Source: Haematococcus lacustris
Taxonomy: Eukaryota > Chlorophyta > Chlorophyceae > Chlamydomonadales > Haematococcaceae
Direction of reading: 5' to 3'
NCBI GenBank assembly: GCA_030144725.1
Contig: JASKMD010000017.1
Coordinates: forward strand, 7,119,722 to 7,183,721
Length of the DNA: 64,000 nucleotides
Position 1 is the first letter of the stretch. Every line of letters starts with the position of its first letter. Below are positions 55,256 through 64,000 of this stretch, piece by piece. Made by a program: the position numbers and the translations under genes. The notes under the pieces were generated by a model. The model searched no databases and was not told the DNA's origin. It saw only the letters and a list, made by a program, of their open reading frames with translations.

Positions 55256-58200
55256 GGACTCGCCCCCCGGGAGCTCAGGTTAGCGGTCCACAATGTCAAT
55301 GGCCTTAAGCATGACACCACCTCAGTCAAGTTCACAGCTATTAGGAGGCTGGTGGCCGAGCATGATGTCATCGCTCTGTGCGAGACACGCAGCAATAGGA
55401 TAGCGGAGTTCATGCAGCATGCGCCCACCCATAGTGCCTTTCACACTACTGTTTCACGTCAGGGGGTGCCGGGTCAGGGGGTGGCCCTTCTGCTGCGCAA
55501 GGAGCTAGCCAGGCACGCCAGGCTATGGCGCACCAGTAGTGCCATGCAGCTGCTTTGGGTCAGGCTGGCAGGGTGTGTGTGTGGGCTTGAGGGCGATGTG
55601 TTGCTGGGTGTGTGCTACATACCCCCCGCTCACAATGTCTCCGAGCACTTCAACCACTTGCTGCTAGAGCTCCAAGAGGCTACATCACACACACCACATG
55701 TCCTCCTAATGGGTGACCTGAACTCTCATTTAGGCAAGCTGAGCGAGATAGGTGACCTCCATGGCTGGGCCATGCTGCATCCGGAGCTTTGCGTGCCTAG
55801 GATTGGCCCAGCCAAGTCTAACTTAGCGGGCAGGGAGCTAGTTGACGTGCTATCAGCTACAGGCCTTGTTGCCACCACCGGCAGGGGACATGGGGACATG
55901 GGACAGCGCACCTGCAGAGCTAGCACTCGCACGGAGCACATCATCATGAGTGAATCGGTTTACTCTTTGAGCCACACATCTTCCTTCCCTGACGCTTGCC
56001 ATGAGTTTGACCACTCCCCCATTACCCTATCATTCAAGGCACCAGCACAAGCCACTACACCCGTCCACACCTGCAATGCTGACTGCCACACTGGCCCACA
56101 GTTCCAATGGAAGCCAGATCATGCTGCTCGGTATGTGGGCGCCCTCATTGCCTTAGAAGAGGAGGTCATGGCTGTCAAGCAGGCTGTTGAGCAAGGCACA
56201 CACCCTGACTCCATCAACCGCTTTGTGCATGACATCATATCACGGGCTGCGGGCAGTGCGGGGATGCTCAGGCCAAGGCTCTGCCCATTGGCGCGTGTTG
56301 ACAAGCACACCACAGTTAAGCCTGCCTGGTTTGACCGGTCATGCAAGGAGGCTAAAGCCGCACTCTGGCAGGCTCTGCGTAGCGGGGAGGCCTTGCACCT
56401 TTACAGGGCTAGAAAGCAGGCCTATAGGAGGCTGGTTGCTAGAGCTAAGTCTGCGTGGTCCAAGCACAGAGCTGCCAAGCTTCTAGACATGCTCAAGCAC
56501 AACCCTGGGGATGCACTCAAGATGCTCCGTGTCAAGCACGCACGCCAACAGTCCATGGTTCCCATTGACAAGTGGCATCAGCATCTGCAGGCCTATTTCA
56601 CAACAACCACTACGACACACGAAGCACCCGATGTGATCCCTGAGCCAGCCAGGACCAGGCAAGCTGTGCCTGCCCATTTGCAAGCCGTCCCTCTTGGGAG
56701 AGGCAGACTTCACTCTGTCCCTGCCCCTATCACAACACATCCGCCTGCCTATGAGCTGCCCCATCTTGACAACATCACATCCATTGTACAAGCACAACTA
56801 CGTGAGCTCAACAATGACACAGCACCTGGCCTGGATGGGCTCCCAGCCCCCTTCATCAAGCACGCCCGCACAGTTGAGGAGGGTGTTACCACATACTTGT
56901 TGCTCCCTCTGCTTGCCACATGGTTTCACAGCATGATGCGCACGGGGATCATCCCAGCGGCTTGGAAGGTAGCTAGAATCAGCCCCCTCTTCAAGGACAC
57001 AGACCCCACAGACCCCAACAAGTACAGAATGCTTGCTGTGAGTAGTGTGCTGTACCGCCTGTATGCTAACGTCTTGCGGCACGTGCTGACTGCCTGGTGC
57101 ATGACACACAAAGTGCTGCCAGCTGAGCAGTTTGGGTTCATCCCGGGACGCAGCACCATGCAACCCATGTTCATTCTGCGCCATCTTGTCCATGCTCAAA
57201 AGGCTAGCGCAGATGCCAAGCACCGCAAGCTTTTCACTGCCTTCATTGACTTCAAACAGGCCTATGATCACATACCTCGACAACAATTGTGGGAACACTT
57301 GCGGGTTGGGGTCAAGCTGCCACAGCCCTTGCTTGCCTGCCTGGAGGGTCTGTATAGGGATGATAGCTATGTGCTGATAGATGGCCCCCACCGCACCCCC
57401 CCAGTGACTCCGGACCAAGGTGTCAAGCAAGGCTGCCCCATCAGCCCACTCTTGTTTGCTCTCTATGTTCACGACATTAGTAAGGAGTTCCTGGGTCCTG
57501 TTGATGCTGTGAGAGTGCAAGGCACACCTGTCACCCACTTCATGTATGCTGATGACCTGACCCTGGTGAGCACCTCGTCCCACGGGCTGCAGCGGCTGGT
57601 CTGCCAGCTGCAAGGCTTTGCAGACAGGAAACACCTTACAGTCAATGTGGGCAAGTCAAAAGTGATGGTCTTCAATGGCAACTCACAGACTGCAGCACCT
57701 AGCATTGGGTACAAGCATGAGATCCTGCCTGTGGTGAGAGAGTTCAAGTATTTAGGCATGCACTTCAACCCCAGCGCCACCCCTGCTTTTGCTGCCACTC
57801 ATATGAGGGCTGGCATGTTCCTCGCCATGCGCCAGGCGTGCAAGCGTGCCAGAGAGTATGGGGTCCTGCATGATCCATATGCCCTGTGTCACCTCATTAG
57901 AGCGTTTGTGCTCCCCTTAGGGCTGTATGGCAGCCAGGTATGGGGCACTGCTTTCCTTGGGCATGGTGTGCAACTCTCCAACCCAGTGCAAACACGCATG
58001 CTCAGCTTTCTCAGGTTTGCTGCCAGGGTACGTAGCTCAGTGTCAGGCCTGATGGTGCTGCATGAGTTGGGGCAGCTGCCCCTCCAACTTTACTGGCTAA
58101 GGGCTGCATGCAAGTTCTGGAACACTGCCAAACTTTCCCACAGTGACCTGCTGATGAGGGTCATCAAGGCAGATGTGGAGTTAGGCAGGAGCTGTCAGGC

Positions 58201-58798
58201 TAGTTGGAGTGCTCAGTTCCAGCTTGCCGCCAGAGAGCTGATGGGGGGTGAGTTCACCTTGAGCCCGGACATGGTCCTAGGCACCAAGGCTATGGAAGTC
58301 AAGTGGCTCGAGAGGTGGGGGAGGCGTTGGGTTGGGTTTGAGGGAGACCCTAGACTGCCTGAGACGGTGCATCGGGAGAGATGTTCGTATGCTGCATGGT
58401 TTAAGCATGGGGACGGCATTGGCATCAATCACATGGCATCACACCTGCTTAATAGACAGCTATCTACAGAAGTCCGCACGAGCTTGACTAGGTTCAGGCT
58501 AGGCAACAGCGGTCTGGGGGTGGAGAAGGCTCGGTTTGAGGGGGTAACTTTCATTGATCGCACATGCACCAGATGCACAGAGGGGGTAGTGGATGACGCC
58601 ATGCATTTCATCTTTGAGTGCACTGCCACGAGTTCCATCAGGGAGCAGCCGGAGTTTGCCTTGACTTTACAGAACAACAATGAGAACTTGCATGACTTCA
58701 TGTTGAGCCCATGTGCACCTTTGTTTGTGCACCTTGCTATGAAGTGCGTTTCAGAAAGTCCCGAACCCCTTGAGGGGGAGGGCGGCCTAGCAGCCTAA
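55256..58798 (+). CDS. LINE ORF2, endonuclease / reverse transcriptase
   Basis: The frame opens right after the ORF1 stop, and no ATG comes before the first endonuclease motifs, so the region is listed from 55256 (1180 codons). Endonuclease: LRLAVHNVNGL (metal-binding Asn), VIALCETRSN (Glu), LLMGDLNSHLG and FDHSPITLSF (catalytic His). Reverse transcriptase: DTAPGLDGLPAPFIKHA, NKYRMLAVSSVLYRLYANVL, FGFIPGRSTMQ, FIDFKQAYDHIP (Asp), GVKQGCPISPLLFALYVHD and FMYADDLTLVSTS (catalytic Asp pair). The C-terminal CTRCTEGVVDDAMHFIFEC fits the zinc-binding tail of many plant and algal LINEs. There are no internal stops, so it appears functional. It cuts target DNA and copies the element RNA by target-primed reverse transcription. 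Confidence 0.93.
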   Translation, partial: GLAPRELRLAVHNVNGLKHDTTSVKFTAIRRLVAEHDVIALCETRSNRIAEFMQHAPTHSAFHTTVSRQGVPGQGVALLLRKELARHARLWRTSSAMQLLWVRLAGCVCGLEGDVLLGVCYIPPAHNVSEHFNHLLLELQEATSHTPHVLLMGDLNSHLGKLSEIGDLHGWAMLHPELCVPRIGPAKSNLAGRELVDVLSATGLVATTGRGHGDMGQRTCRASTRTEHIIMSESVYSLSHTSSFPDACHEFDHSPITLSFKAPAQATTPVHTCNADCHTGPQFQWKPDHAARYVGALIALEEEVMAVKQAVEQGTHPDSINRFVHDIISRAAGSAGMLRPRLCPLARVDKHTTVKPAWFDRSCKEAKAALWQALRSGEALHLYRARKQAYRRLVARAKSAWSKHRAAKLLDMLKHNPGDALKMLRVKHARQQSMVPIDKWHQHLQAYFTTTTTTHEAPDVIPEPARTRQAVPAHLQAVPLGRGRLHSVPAPITTHPPAYELPHLDNITSIVQAQLRELNNDTAPGLDGLPAPFIKHARTVEEGVTTYLLLPLLATWFHSMMRTGIIPAAWKVARISPLFKDTDPTDPNKYRMLAVSSVLYRLYANVLRHVLTAWCMTHKVLPAEQFGFIPGRSTMQPMFILRHLVHAQKASADAKHRKLFTAFIDFKQAYDHIPRQQLWEHLRVGVKLPQPLLACLEGLYRDDSYVLIDGPHRTPPVTPDQGVKQGCPISPLLFALYVHDISKEFLGPVDAVRVQGTPVTHFMYADDLTLVSTSSHGLQRLVCQLQGFADRKHLTVNVGKSKVMVFNGNSQTAAPSIGYKHEILPVVREFKYLGMHFNPSATPAFAATHMRAGMFLAMRQACKRAREYGVLHDPYALCHLIRAFVLPLGLYGSQVWGTAFLGHGVQLSNPVQTRMLSFLRFAARVRSSVSGLMVLHELGQLPLQLYWLRAACKFWNTAKLSHSDLLMRVIKADVELGRSCQASWSAQFQLAARELMGGEFTLSPDMVLGTKAMEVKWLERWGRRWVGFEGDPRLPETVHRERCSYAAWFKHGDGIGINHMASHLLNRQLSTEVRTSLTRFRLGNSGLGVEKARFEGVTFIDRTCTRCTEGVVDDAMHFIFECTATSSIREQPEFALTLQNNNENLHDFMLSPCAPLFVHLAMKCVSESPEPLEGEGGLAA

Positions 58799-58817
58799 CG
58801 GCTGACGGCTTAAGCGG

Positions 58818-58822
58818 TGTAA
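58818..58822 (+). terminator. TGTAA polyadenylation signal at the LINE 3' end
   Basis: Lies 19 bases after the ORF2 stop and 10 bases before the right 15-bp repeat, about where a chlorophyte poly(A) signal is expected relative to the RNA end. It supports the 3' boundary at 58832. Confidence 0.55.
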
Positions 58823-58832
58823 GCCATCTAGC

Positions 58833-58847
58833 TACAACCATCAGATG
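58833..58847 (+). repeat. Right target-site duplication of the LINE
   Basis: TACAACCATCAGATG, same as 53066-53080. Confidence 0.65.
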
Positions 58848-60052
58848 CGCGTGAGAAAGTTGCTTAGAGAGTTGCGATATGCCAGGAAAGGAATGTCCTG
58901 GGAGTACGCTCTCATCATCTTCAGGAAAGTTGCATGAGGAAGGGACTCACTGAGGATGGTGTAGTGCGATAGGATAACAAGTCTTGCAGCGACTATACCC
59001 ATGCACATGACATAGCAACCGCCCACATCCTTCGCTACGAGGTGGGTTTATAACCTAAAGCAGGTGACTGACCCTGAGGCTGCGAGGTCTAACATATCTG
59101 TTGCGTTCACCAGACTCCACTCCCTGCCCAAGTGCGCGCTGCCGTCCACATTCTTCACTTAACATTATGAACACAAATGCATAAAGTGCCCCCCCCCTGA
59201 ACCAGTGCAGGGGCAGTGTAGGGGGTGGAGCGAGGGGAGGAATGGGGTGCAGTGGTCAGGTGTGGTGTAGGTGGAGGCATGGAGGATGGAGCATGATTAG
59301 CTGTTGCAGCTGTGGGTTGATTAAGCTGCATGATGCATGATGAGTTGTGCCTGTGTTTGAATGCATGAGCTGTGTGCCATGGGAGCAGTACCACCACAAA
59401 CACATGCAGCATTGGCCATTATTCCGTATGTGCGTGTTGGCCAATGCATGGCCACATCCCACCCCTGCATGCAATGCCCACCGTCGTCCAAAACTGCACG
59501 CTGGCCAGCAGGCCAGCCTTAGTCCCCCCCGTACCCAATGAAACATGCATGCACACAACATTTACCCCCTGGCATGGACATGGGCTCCAGGCGCATCGTC
59601 AGTGTGGGTCCAAGAGCGTCGCAATGCCTGGCCCACCCAGCCAAGGTGCCTGCTGCCATCATTGCTGCTCTCACCATGCCATGCGCGTGAGCATATGTGT
59701 ATGGCCCATGGCATGAGAGAGTGAGGCTGCAGGTGTGACACGACCTTGCTGCACTACCACCAGGCGGCAGAGTGTGCTCACAACCCAGACTGCGCGCATC
59801 ACTGCCATGCTGTTCACACAGTGACCCCAGGCTGTGTTGGCGGCGGCTGCCCACCATGGCTGCACAGCACCAGGCTGAATGTGAAAGAGTTGCAGAACAC
59901 TGAATGCCGCCTGTCATCACGTCTCCCAGTGCTGTTGCGCTGCTCACCGCCCCTCAACAAGTGTGCCAAGCGCTACAAATGGATTCGCTGGTGGCTTGTG
60001 CTCCTCCTCCGATCTTCCAAAGTCCGCCTCTCCCTCCCTCAGACAAGCCTGG
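58848..60052. other. Intergenic; probably the original upstream region of CHLM
   Basis: No gene recognised on either strand. If the LINE is removed, this DNA adjoins the CHLM 5' flank and would hold its promoter; a GGTTTATAACC motif lies near 59043-59053. The right half is the 3' flank of the repeat-protein gene. Confidence 0.45.
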
Positions 60053-63000
60053 TCAAGGGGTGTGGTCAGAAGGCTGGGCTGAGGAGTGGTTTCTCAGCCG
60101 CGACTCAGTCTGCCACATGCCTGGCTTCAGCTTGCGAGCCTGCCCCTGAGCCTGGGCCTGAGCCTGGTCGGGTCGGGTCTGAGGCGAGCTGCGGCCTTCG
60201 GCTGCTGCTGGAGCCTCTGACAGCTCCTGGCTGTCGTGGAAGCCGCGGACAGCACTGAACTCCTCCACCCGTCCTGCGCTGACCCTCAGCCCCAGTGCGC
60301 CGTTAGAGTGCCTGGGCAGGCGGGTGCTGGCAGCAGCACCGCCTGGGGGTCCGTCTGCTGCCATGCGCTGCCTTGCCCCTGCCTTTGCCCTGGTGGGCTC
60401 GGTCTGGCTCGGTGTGGGCAGCAGGCCAGCGGGGGGTGGGGTGCCTGAGAGGGAGCCGTGGGTGCTGGCCAGAGCTGCGGCACTGTCGCTGCTGTCACGC
60501 ATCTGCAGTGAGCGGCTGCCGCGACGAGAAGCTGCCTTGAAGCTGCCACCCCAAGCCCTGGAAGGCAGGCCACCAGGCAGCACAGCAGAGGTCAGAAAGG
60601 AGACACACATGGCCTGCTCCTGAAGTGCTGTGATGAGAAGAAGGAACTGCTCTCAGGGTGGCAGGGGCTCTAGCAGTAAGGCCATGCCTGAGGGTGGCAG
60701 TGGCAAGGCTTGCATTGGGTCATACCCTGTCCCCGTCTCAACCCTCTGCAAGATCCTCCTCCTCATAATCCTCCTTCTCCTCCTCCTCCTCCTCCTCATA
60801 ATAACACTAGTAATAATCCTCCTCCTCCTCCTCCTCATCATGCCATCCCATGTGCCAGCTACTAATGAAGAACGAAGATGGTGGGAGCACAGACTGGCAG
60901 CAAGGCACTCACGACTCTGCGCCCACAAGCTGCGCTCTGCGCCTTGCCGCTTCCTGCAGCCTCAGCTCCTCCACTGGGGCGATGAGAGCGTCGCCAAACT
61001 GGCCCATGTCCCGCCGCGCCCGCCTCAGTGCGCGCTGCCGCGCCCTGTACTCCTGAAGGGCTGCGCCGCTCAGCTCGGCCGGGGCCGGCTCGTCATCCAC
61101 TGCGGCAATTGCAGCGGCAGTGGGTGAGACTGGCGGCGCACTGCAGCTGGGGCCACTGGCAGCTACACTCAAGCTCTACTGCCTGTGGGGTTTGTCCCTG
61201 ACCCCATTGCTATCATCACCCTGCTGCGTGTGGTTGTGCTGGTGGCGTTGAGCCTGCTTGATGGCTGCCATGGGATGATGACAACTAAAATGACAAGGAT
61301 GATGATGATGATGAGGAGGATCATAATGATGACAGTGATGCCAGCTCTCCTTGCCAGCCCCCCTGCCCAACTTCCAAGCTGTTCATCTTCCTACATGTAG
61401 CTTCACTGGTGAACATTGCAGCCACAGTGCACTCATCCATTCCTGGCCTGCCATATGTTCCTGCTTTCACTTGTGTCACACTGTTCCATACCCCTCATGC
61501 TGACACCCGCACCACCCTTACACACCCCACTGACCATCAGACTCGCTGCTGCCGCCCAGATGAAAGTGAGCCCGCCTGATGTCACGCGGCGCTGAGGAGC
61601 GCTGGGCCCCGGAGGCCACGGCCAGCTGCTCAGCCTGAGCCGGCAAGGGTGCTGGGTCAGCCTCATCTTCCAGGTCGGCCACGCTCTGGTTCAACTCGTA
61701 CACGTGGCGCAGCTGCTGCCTGCACACGAGCAGGGATTGGAAGAGCGTGTAGGAGGGTGGAGGAGAGGTGGAGGAGGGTGGAGGAAGGGTGGAGGGTGTA
61801 GGAGGGTGTAGGGTTTGGTGGAGGTGGAGGAGGGTGGAGGGTTGGGTGGAGGAGGGTGCAGGAGAAGGGGATGCACAGCACAGAGGTGCAGGACCAGTGG
61901 CAGCAAGCCTGGGCTACTCACACGCTGCTCCCTGCATGTCTCTAAGCCATGGTGGCGTGGTGTGTAGAGCAGGAGGCAGGTCGCACGGTGCATGGCCGTG
62001 CACACCAGGTCAGTGAGGCATGAGCGAGGCAAGCAACCCTGCAGGCCGCACCAACCCTTGCTCTGCACCACTCGGCCCCATAGAGCCTACACCCAGACAT
62101 CACAGCGCTGGCTCCCCTGCACCAGCCCAGGACAGGCCACCTCTGACCTGCGTGCCGCCAGGGCCTTAGCCATCTCCTTGGCCGCCGCCTTGCTGGCAGT
62201 GACAGCCGCGGAGTCTGGGTCAAGGTCAGACACGGGCCCTCCGCCATCACCTGGCCGCCGCAGCAGCCGTGAGGGCTTGCGGGACAGGATGTCGGATGCC
62301 TCCTGGTGGCAGGAGGGCAGGCAGGGCAGTGTGGGACATGGCAGGGCAGTGTGGGGCGGGGCAGGGCAGTGTGGGGCAGGCTGAGCAGTGTGGCACGGGG
62401 CAGGATGGGTGAAGATGTAAGGGGTGAGGTTGTGTGCCTTCGCCACAAATTGGCAAGTGCCTTAAAACAGCAAAGGAAGATGCGCACAAGACCAGCTAGG
62501 CAGATCTGACTGTGTTGACTGCTGGCTGTAGCAAACCTGACTGTGTTGACTGTGGGTGTGTATAGGCAGGGAGAGGTGCAGGCACTCACATGCATGCTCT
62601 CTACTCTAGTGAGAGACACTTGGGCATCATCGTCTCCAGCCAGCTCTCCCACGTCTCCTCCACGCTTGAAAAACTTGGCTATGAAGCTCCGACCACCAGG
62701 TGCTGCCACTGTGCCCACAGGAGCTGCTGCGGAAGGAGGTGCCGCCTCATGCCCGGCCTCACTAAAGCCGCCTGGCCGCAGAAACATCCTGGCCTTGGCG
62801 GCGATGGCTGGGCTGCACAGGTCGACGCCCAGCGTTGCCAGTTGAGCGACATCGTCTGAACCGCCCTCCACCCACTGCCCAGCTCGCAGCAACCGCAAAG
62901 CTGCTGCGGCTCTGCTCGTGTCGGACACATCGACGCCCAGGCTACCCAACGCTGCCAGGGAGCGGTCATCAAGGGCGCCGGCTTCCGCCCACTGGCCCGC

Positions 63001-64000
63001 TCGTAGAAGTCGACGGGCTGTTGCTACAGCGGCAGAGTCCTGTGTGTCTACCCCCAGATCTGCCAAAACTGGCAGGTCGTCGGCACCTTCTGACCACGCC
63101 CCAGCACGCAGCAGCTTGCGCGCAGTGAGTACAGCGGTGGCGTCAGAGGTGTCCACGCCAAGGTCCTTTAGCAAGGGCAGCTCGTCGGCACCTTCGCCCC
63201 ACGCCCCCGCTCGCAGCAGCTTGCGAGCGATAACCACCGCAACCGCATTGCGCGTGTCGACGCCCAGCTCCGCAAGCAACGGCAGGTCATCGTGATTCTC
63301 GGCCCAGGCACCCGCGCGCAGCAGCTTTCGTGCAGTCGCCACAGCAGCCGCATTCTTGGTGTCCACTCCCAAATCGTCGAGCAAGGGCAAGTCGTCGCCC
63401 CCTACACCAGCCAGCCCCGCTCGCAACAGCTTGCGAGCTGTTGCTACTGCAGCACGGTCGCTAGTGTCAATGCCCAGCTCTGCCAGCATCGGCAAGTCGT
63501 CCGAAATTGCGCTCCAGCCACCCGCACGCAGCAGCTTTCGTGCGGTCGCCACAGCAACCGCATTCTTAATGTCCACTCCCAAAACGTTGAGCAAGGGCAA
63601 GTCGTCGCCTCCTGCACCAGCCAGCCCCGCTCGCAGCAGCTTGCGAGCTGTAGCCACCGCAGCAGAGTCGCTTGTGTCGATGCCCAGCTGTGCCAGCATC
63701 GGTAAGTCGCTGCCACCGTCGCCGTAGCCACCCGCGCGCAGCAGCTTGCGTGCAGTCGCCACAGCAGCTGCATTCTTAGTGTCCACTCCCAAATCGTTGA
63801 GCAAGGGCAAGTCGTCGCCCCCTTCACCAGCCAGACCCGCTCGCAGCAGCTTGCGAGCTGTAGCCACCGCAGCAGAGTCGCTTGTGTCGATGCCCAGCTG
63901 TGCCAGCATCGGTAAGTCGCTGCCACCGTCGCCGTAGCCACCCGCGCGCAGCAGCTTGCGTGCAGTCGCCACAGCAGCTGCATTCTTAGTGTCCACTCCC
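60053..64000 (-). CDS. Protein with twelve tandem 35-residue helical repeats, C-terminal part (5' end outside window)
   Basis: Exons on the minus strand are 62590 to beyond 64000, 62148-62302, 61535-61719, 60913-61162 and 60053-60557; all four introns close in phase. The 5' exon codes for 12 repeats with consensus D-T-x3-AAVATARKLLRAG-x8-DLPxLxxLGV, the last two degenerating. Each repeat suggests two helices, so an alpha-solenoid is likely. Odd and even repeats alternate (GGYGDGGSDLPMLAQLGI against LAGEGGDDLPLLNDLGV), giving a 70-residue higher-order unit. After the repeats come a basic patch (FIAKFFKRGG), SRKPSRLLRRPGDGG, a helical Ala-rich stretch, RHVYELNQSVADLEDE, EYRARQRALRRARRDMGQFG and a Ser/Gln-rich tail. 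I recognise no family. Solenoids usually bind proteins or nucleic acids, but nothing here shows which. Confidence 0.7.
60751..60838. repeat. CTC trinucleotide array with AATAATA island
   Basis: CTCCTCCTC runs interrupted by ATAATAACACTAGTAATAAT, in the last intron of the repeat-protein gene. Confidence 0.85.
61748..61864. repeat. GGAGGGTGGAGG-type array (intron of repeat-protein gene)
   Basis: Irregular GGAGGGTG and GGAGGAGG units, similar in sequence to the 12-bp array at 17182. Confidence 0.85.
62745..64000 (-). repeat. 105-bp coding tandem repeat (210-bp higher-order unit)
   Basis: Twelve copies, most alike at the 64-kb end and increasingly divergent towards 62.75 kb, which suggests recent expansion at the N-terminal side. 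Confidence 0.85.

Larger units (their letters stand above)
53081..58832 (+). mobile_element. Full-length non-LTR retrotransposon (LINE), about 5.75 kb
   Basis: The element has two ORFs in order: ORF1 RNA-binding type, ORF2 endonuclease plus reverse transcriptase plus C-terminal zinc knuckle. There are no long terminal repeats. A 15-bp direct repeat brackets it. The 3' UTR is only 34 bases, has TGTAA ten bases before the end, and carries no poly(A) tail. It is inserted head-to-head with CHLM, in its 5' flank. Apart from the UAG between the ORFs, the coding capacity looks intact, so it is likely a recent insertion. APE-type endonuclease and FMYADD reverse transcriptase place it among LINEs; I cannot assign the clade by eye. 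Confidence 0.9.

Noticed and set aside
60053..64000. TALE-like or PPR-like DNA/RNA-binding code
   Set aside because: Only repeat length is shared. The TALE repeat core and the PPR helix pattern are not seen.
1..64000. tRNA or rRNA genes
   Set aside because: I scanned by eye for cloverleaf landmarks and conserved rRNA blocks and found none, but a dedicated search was not possible.

Overview
The window reads as nuclear DNA of a green alga. Genes are split by many short introns with GT...AG borders. G+C is high, and introns and spacers are full of GC-rich micro- and minisatellites. It holds a plastid-type chlorophyll biosynthesis gene with a transit peptide, a LINE retrotransposon and a Fanzor-like gene. 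The texture (CTG/CAG, GCAG, GGGTCA and GGCAGT arrays; 500-N scaffold gaps) suggests a chlorophycean alga, and Haematococcus would be my first guess. That species call is inference.

Layout. 0-1.3 kb: C-terminal part of an ankyrin-like protein (+). 1.3-4.3 kb: spacer with a perfect hairpin, a 66-bp minisatellite and a G-rich array. 4.3-6.8 kb: Fanzor/TnpB-like gene (+) with one frame break. 7.6-9.6 kb: small four-exon coiled-coil gene (+). 10.1-13.7 kb: family-4 glycosyltransferase in seven exons (+). 13.8-21.1 kb: convergent oligopeptidase-B-like serine peptidase (-), with introns swollen by tandem arrays. 21.1-24.1 kb: sparse region with exons of an unknown gene (-). 24,116-24,615: gap. 24.6-28.4 kb: MYND zinc-finger gene (+), 5' end in the gap. 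28.6-37.5 kb: LON substrate-binding-domain protein (+) whose fifth intron is almost wholly a 50-bp satellite. 38.0-40.8 kb: CHLM, Mg-protoporphyrin IX methyltransferase (-), eight exons. 41,113-41,612: gap. 41.6-53.2 kb: near-exact second copy of 29,588-41,112 (LON exons 3-8, satellite, CHLM, LINE 5' end). 53.08-58.83 kb: full-length LINE flanked by a 15-bp direct repeat. 60.05-64 kb: gene (-) coding for twelve 35-residue repeats, running off the window.

The 11.5-kb duplicate starts exactly at the first base of the contig after the second gap and ends exactly at the last base of the contig before it. That is the signature of two overlapping contigs that were not merged, so CHLM and the LON gene are probably single copy. 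No operon-like logic applies here, because neighbours are unrelated single genes. The most interesting items are the Fanzor-like gene and the LINE whose two ORFs share one frame separated by a single UAG. Others are the LINE sitting about 160 bp upstream of CHLM, the intron-filling satellites and the 35-residue repeat protein.

Gene models below were built by hand from splice borders and reading phase. Where phases close across all introns (coiled-coil gene, glycosyltransferase, LON protein, CHLM, 35-residue repeat gene) I trust them most.
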